Assembly: GCA_964658445.1 (NCBI GenBank)
Contig: CAZZZH010000252.1
Span: 1-6,618 of the forward strand
Source: Ilyomonas sp964658445
Lineage (GTDB): Bacteria; Bacteroidota; Bacteroidia; Chitinophagales; Chitinophagaceae
Reading direction: 5' to 3'
DNA: 6,618 bases
Made by a program: the position numbers and the translations under genes. The notes beneath the pieces are model-generated. The model searched no databases. It had not been told where the DNA came from and saw only the letters and a program-made list of their open reading frames with translations. Positions 5,480 to 6,618 of the stretch are shown in pieces. Within the stretch, counting starts at the first letter, position 1. Every line of letters begins with the position of its first letter.

Positions 5480-5539
5480 TTCCGCAATTGCCCTCGCAGT
5501 GTTCGTCTTAAATCATTCTAACGAGGGCTTTGTGCGGAA
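5480..5539. repeat. Large imperfect inverted repeat, possible palindromic element
   Basis: TTCCGCA (5480-5486) pairs with TGCGGAA (5533-5539), and GCCCTCG (5490-5496) pairs with CGAGGGC (5522-5528). A 3/4-base internal loop separates the two stems and a 25-base AT-richer loop (5497-5521) caps them. Fourteen GC-rich pairs in this arrangement are unlikely by chance. It could be a dispersed intergenic palindrome of the REP or MITE type, or a 3' stabilising hairpin for the membrane-protein transcript. A single window cannot distinguish these. Confidence 0.6.
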
Positions 5540-5547
5540 CCTGATAT

Positions 5548-5572
5548 GGTAAACGGAAACATTACCGTTTCC
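5548..5572. repeat. Compact interleaved inverted repeats
   Basis: GGTAA (5548-5552) matches TTACC (5562-5566), and GGAAAC (5555-5560) matches GTTTCC (5567-5572). AAACGG (5551-5556) also matches CCGTTT (5565-5570). Only one of these stems can form at a time in simple folding. The block starts nine bases after the large inverted repeat and lies 22 bases past the membrane-protein stop. No T-tract follows on either strand. Confidence 0.5.
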
Positions 5573-5594
5573 TGGACGGTTTGCGCCGGAAAGG

Positions 5595-6488
5595 TTAGGT
5601 GATTTTTGTTTTAAAAGACTTGGCTTGGCTGAAGGCAAATATTAGGAGGGTGACTACTAAGACAAGGAGGATAATGTTGCGGTTCTGTTCACTATTCGCC
5701 TTGGCTTTGCGGTTGCGGCAGGTTATGTCGAGCATGCGTTTGCCTTTATAACTGATATCCCATACTTTGTTGTTCGATGAAGTTTGCAGATCGGGGTTGG
5801 CTGCTTTTTCTACCCACAGGCTTACGGTATCGCCTCTTTTTAGCAGGTCAGACGGATTGAGTGTAGTGAAACAGTAGCGGTGCTCAATGCTGTTGTAATG
5901 AAAGGCATCCATGTATTCGCCAACGTGAAGGGTATAATAATAATCGGGACTTCTGCCGCCGGTACTTATTTCTTTACAGTCTTCACTCAGTATCATCGGT
6001 GGTAGCTTTACCCATTCGCGCGGATCAGCGAGATAGGTTTTGTTGGTAAGATTGTATTGAAAATACAGGAACAGCGGCAACATGAGGATGAGTGCAGGCA
6101 GCGCTTTATTTTGTAGCCAGGGATACCGCTCTGCCATGCGGTAGCGTTCCGTTACCAGCTTTGACAGATAGATGAACGCCCCTATGGCGGCGAGAAACAT
6201 GATGTAGAAATGAATTGCAAAAACAGGCGAACCATTGTGGCTAAACGCCATAAAGCCAAACACGGCTGCAGTGCCCGCCGATACAATAAAGGAAACCAGA
6301 AAATAGGTAATGTTTTTGGCAGCACTTTTTTCGTAAACGGGCGTTTGCCTGAAGTCGCTGAGCAGCTTTTCCGCTTCCCCGCGGGTGATGGTATACATAC
6401 TTGTGAGTTCGTCCAGCGCGTTATCGTCGAGCTTGCCTTCGTCTTTAAGCATCTGCAGGTAGCCAAGGGCTTTTTCTTTCTCTGTCAT
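5595..6488 (-). CDS. Four-helix membrane protein with extracytoplasmic domain
   Basis: A 297-residue protein when begun at the ATG at 6488 (Met-Thr-Glu-Lys-Glu-Lys). The open frame continues to 6557, but those 23 residues are Ser/His-rich and unlike the charged helix that follows, so the inner start is preferred. Residues 1-55 are a soluble, charged helical region. Membrane helices are predicted at about 60-82, 90-109, 127-146 and 271-286. The basic loop between helices 2 and 3 (Glu114 to Lys128) and the Lys-rich C-terminus place these inside, with the N-terminus also inside. Residues 147-270 then form an extracytoplasmic domain, rich in Tyr and beta-prone, with three Cys (171, 206, 257). I recognise no family, and no catalytic motif is visible. 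A sensory or envelope-scaffold role is conceivable but unsupported. TATCTTTA (6511-6504, minus strand) is a weak -7-like match close to the start, without a -33 partner. Confidence 0.82.
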   Translation of the reverse strand: MTEKEKALGYLQMLKDEGKLDDNALDELTSMYTITRGEAEKLLSDFRQTPVYEKSAAKNITYFLVSFIVSAGTAAVFGFMAFSHNGSPVFAIHFYIMFLAAIGAFIYLSKLVTERYRMAERYPWLQNKALPALILMLPLFLYFQYNLTNKTYLADPREWVKLPPMILSEDCKEISTGGRSPDYYYTLHVGEYMDAFHYNSIEHRYCFTTLNPSDLLKRGDTVSLWVEKAANPDLQTSSNNKVWDISYKGKRMLDITCRNRKAKANSEQNRNIILLVLVVTLLIFAFSQAKSFKTKIT

Positions 6489-6618
6489 GATTTGGTGTGG
6501 TGATAAAGATAAAGCGTTCGTGATAATGCTACTGCTATGCGAGACTTTTTGTTGCACCTATAGTGTTTGTCGCCGGGCGGCAGAATTGGTTTGACGAGAA
6601 ATCTTTGGATTTGGCAGG

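Larger units (their letters stand above)
5260..5594. other. Intergenic region without a gene, with hairpins
   Basis: This 335-base gap separates the hydrolase start from the membrane-protein stop. No frame in it looks coding beyond the rejected N-terminal extension of the hydrolase. The part near 5260-5380 is G/T-rich on the plus strand and should carry the hydrolase promoter. The part 5480-5572 holds two groups of inverted repeats, listed separately. I see no T-tract that would make either a standard terminator for the membrane-protein gene. Confidence 0.6.

Noticed and set aside
1..6618. CRISPR array, tRNA, rRNA, insertion sequence or phage genes
   Set aside because: No regularly spaced repeats, cloverleaf sequences, rRNA-like stretches, transposase motifs or integrase genes were seen on either strand.

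Overview
The window looks like a chromosomal segment from a member of the Bacteroidota, most likely the Chitinophagaceae or a close relative. Three things suggest this. Candidate promoters match the Bacteroidota -7 element (TAnnTTTG). Start codons lack strong Shine-Dalgarno sequences. The gene set is typical of the group: two lipoproteins, a secreted cellulase-like hydrolase and a small secreted His/Thr-rich protein. The assignment is an inference from these features; no marker gene is present.

Layout: six genes lie on the minus strand. From right to left they are a four-helix membrane protein (5595-6488), a secreted TIM-barrel glycoside-hydrolase-like protein (4015-5259), a lipoprotein with a lipocalin-like first half (3051-3899), a Yellow/major-royal-jelly-type beta-propeller lipoprotein (1711-2847), a small helical protein four bases behind it (1410-1706), and a small secreted His/Thr-rich protein at the left edge (2-262). 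Only 1711-2847 and 1410-1706 are close enough to be a clear operon. The others have gaps of 112 to 335 bases and could be separate units.

The plus strand carries a short block between 482 and 1213. A good -7 element leads directly into an apparent non-coding RNA of about 184 nt (about 494-677). Its two ends form a 12-bp perfect inverted repeat, extendable to 15 bp with G-U pairs. The interior is strongly T-rich with five copies of TTAGT, and it ends in a textbook UUCG-loop terminator. Downstream is an orphan small protein with an acidic run (848-1213). The RNA is the best candidate for something undescribed here.

The 335-base gap at 5260-5594 has no credible gene but holds a large imperfect hairpin (5480-5539) followed by a compact block of interleaved inverted repeats (5548-5572), possibly a dispersed palindromic repeat. 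Most proteins in the window act in or beyond the cell envelope, but nothing in the sequence ties them into one pathway.
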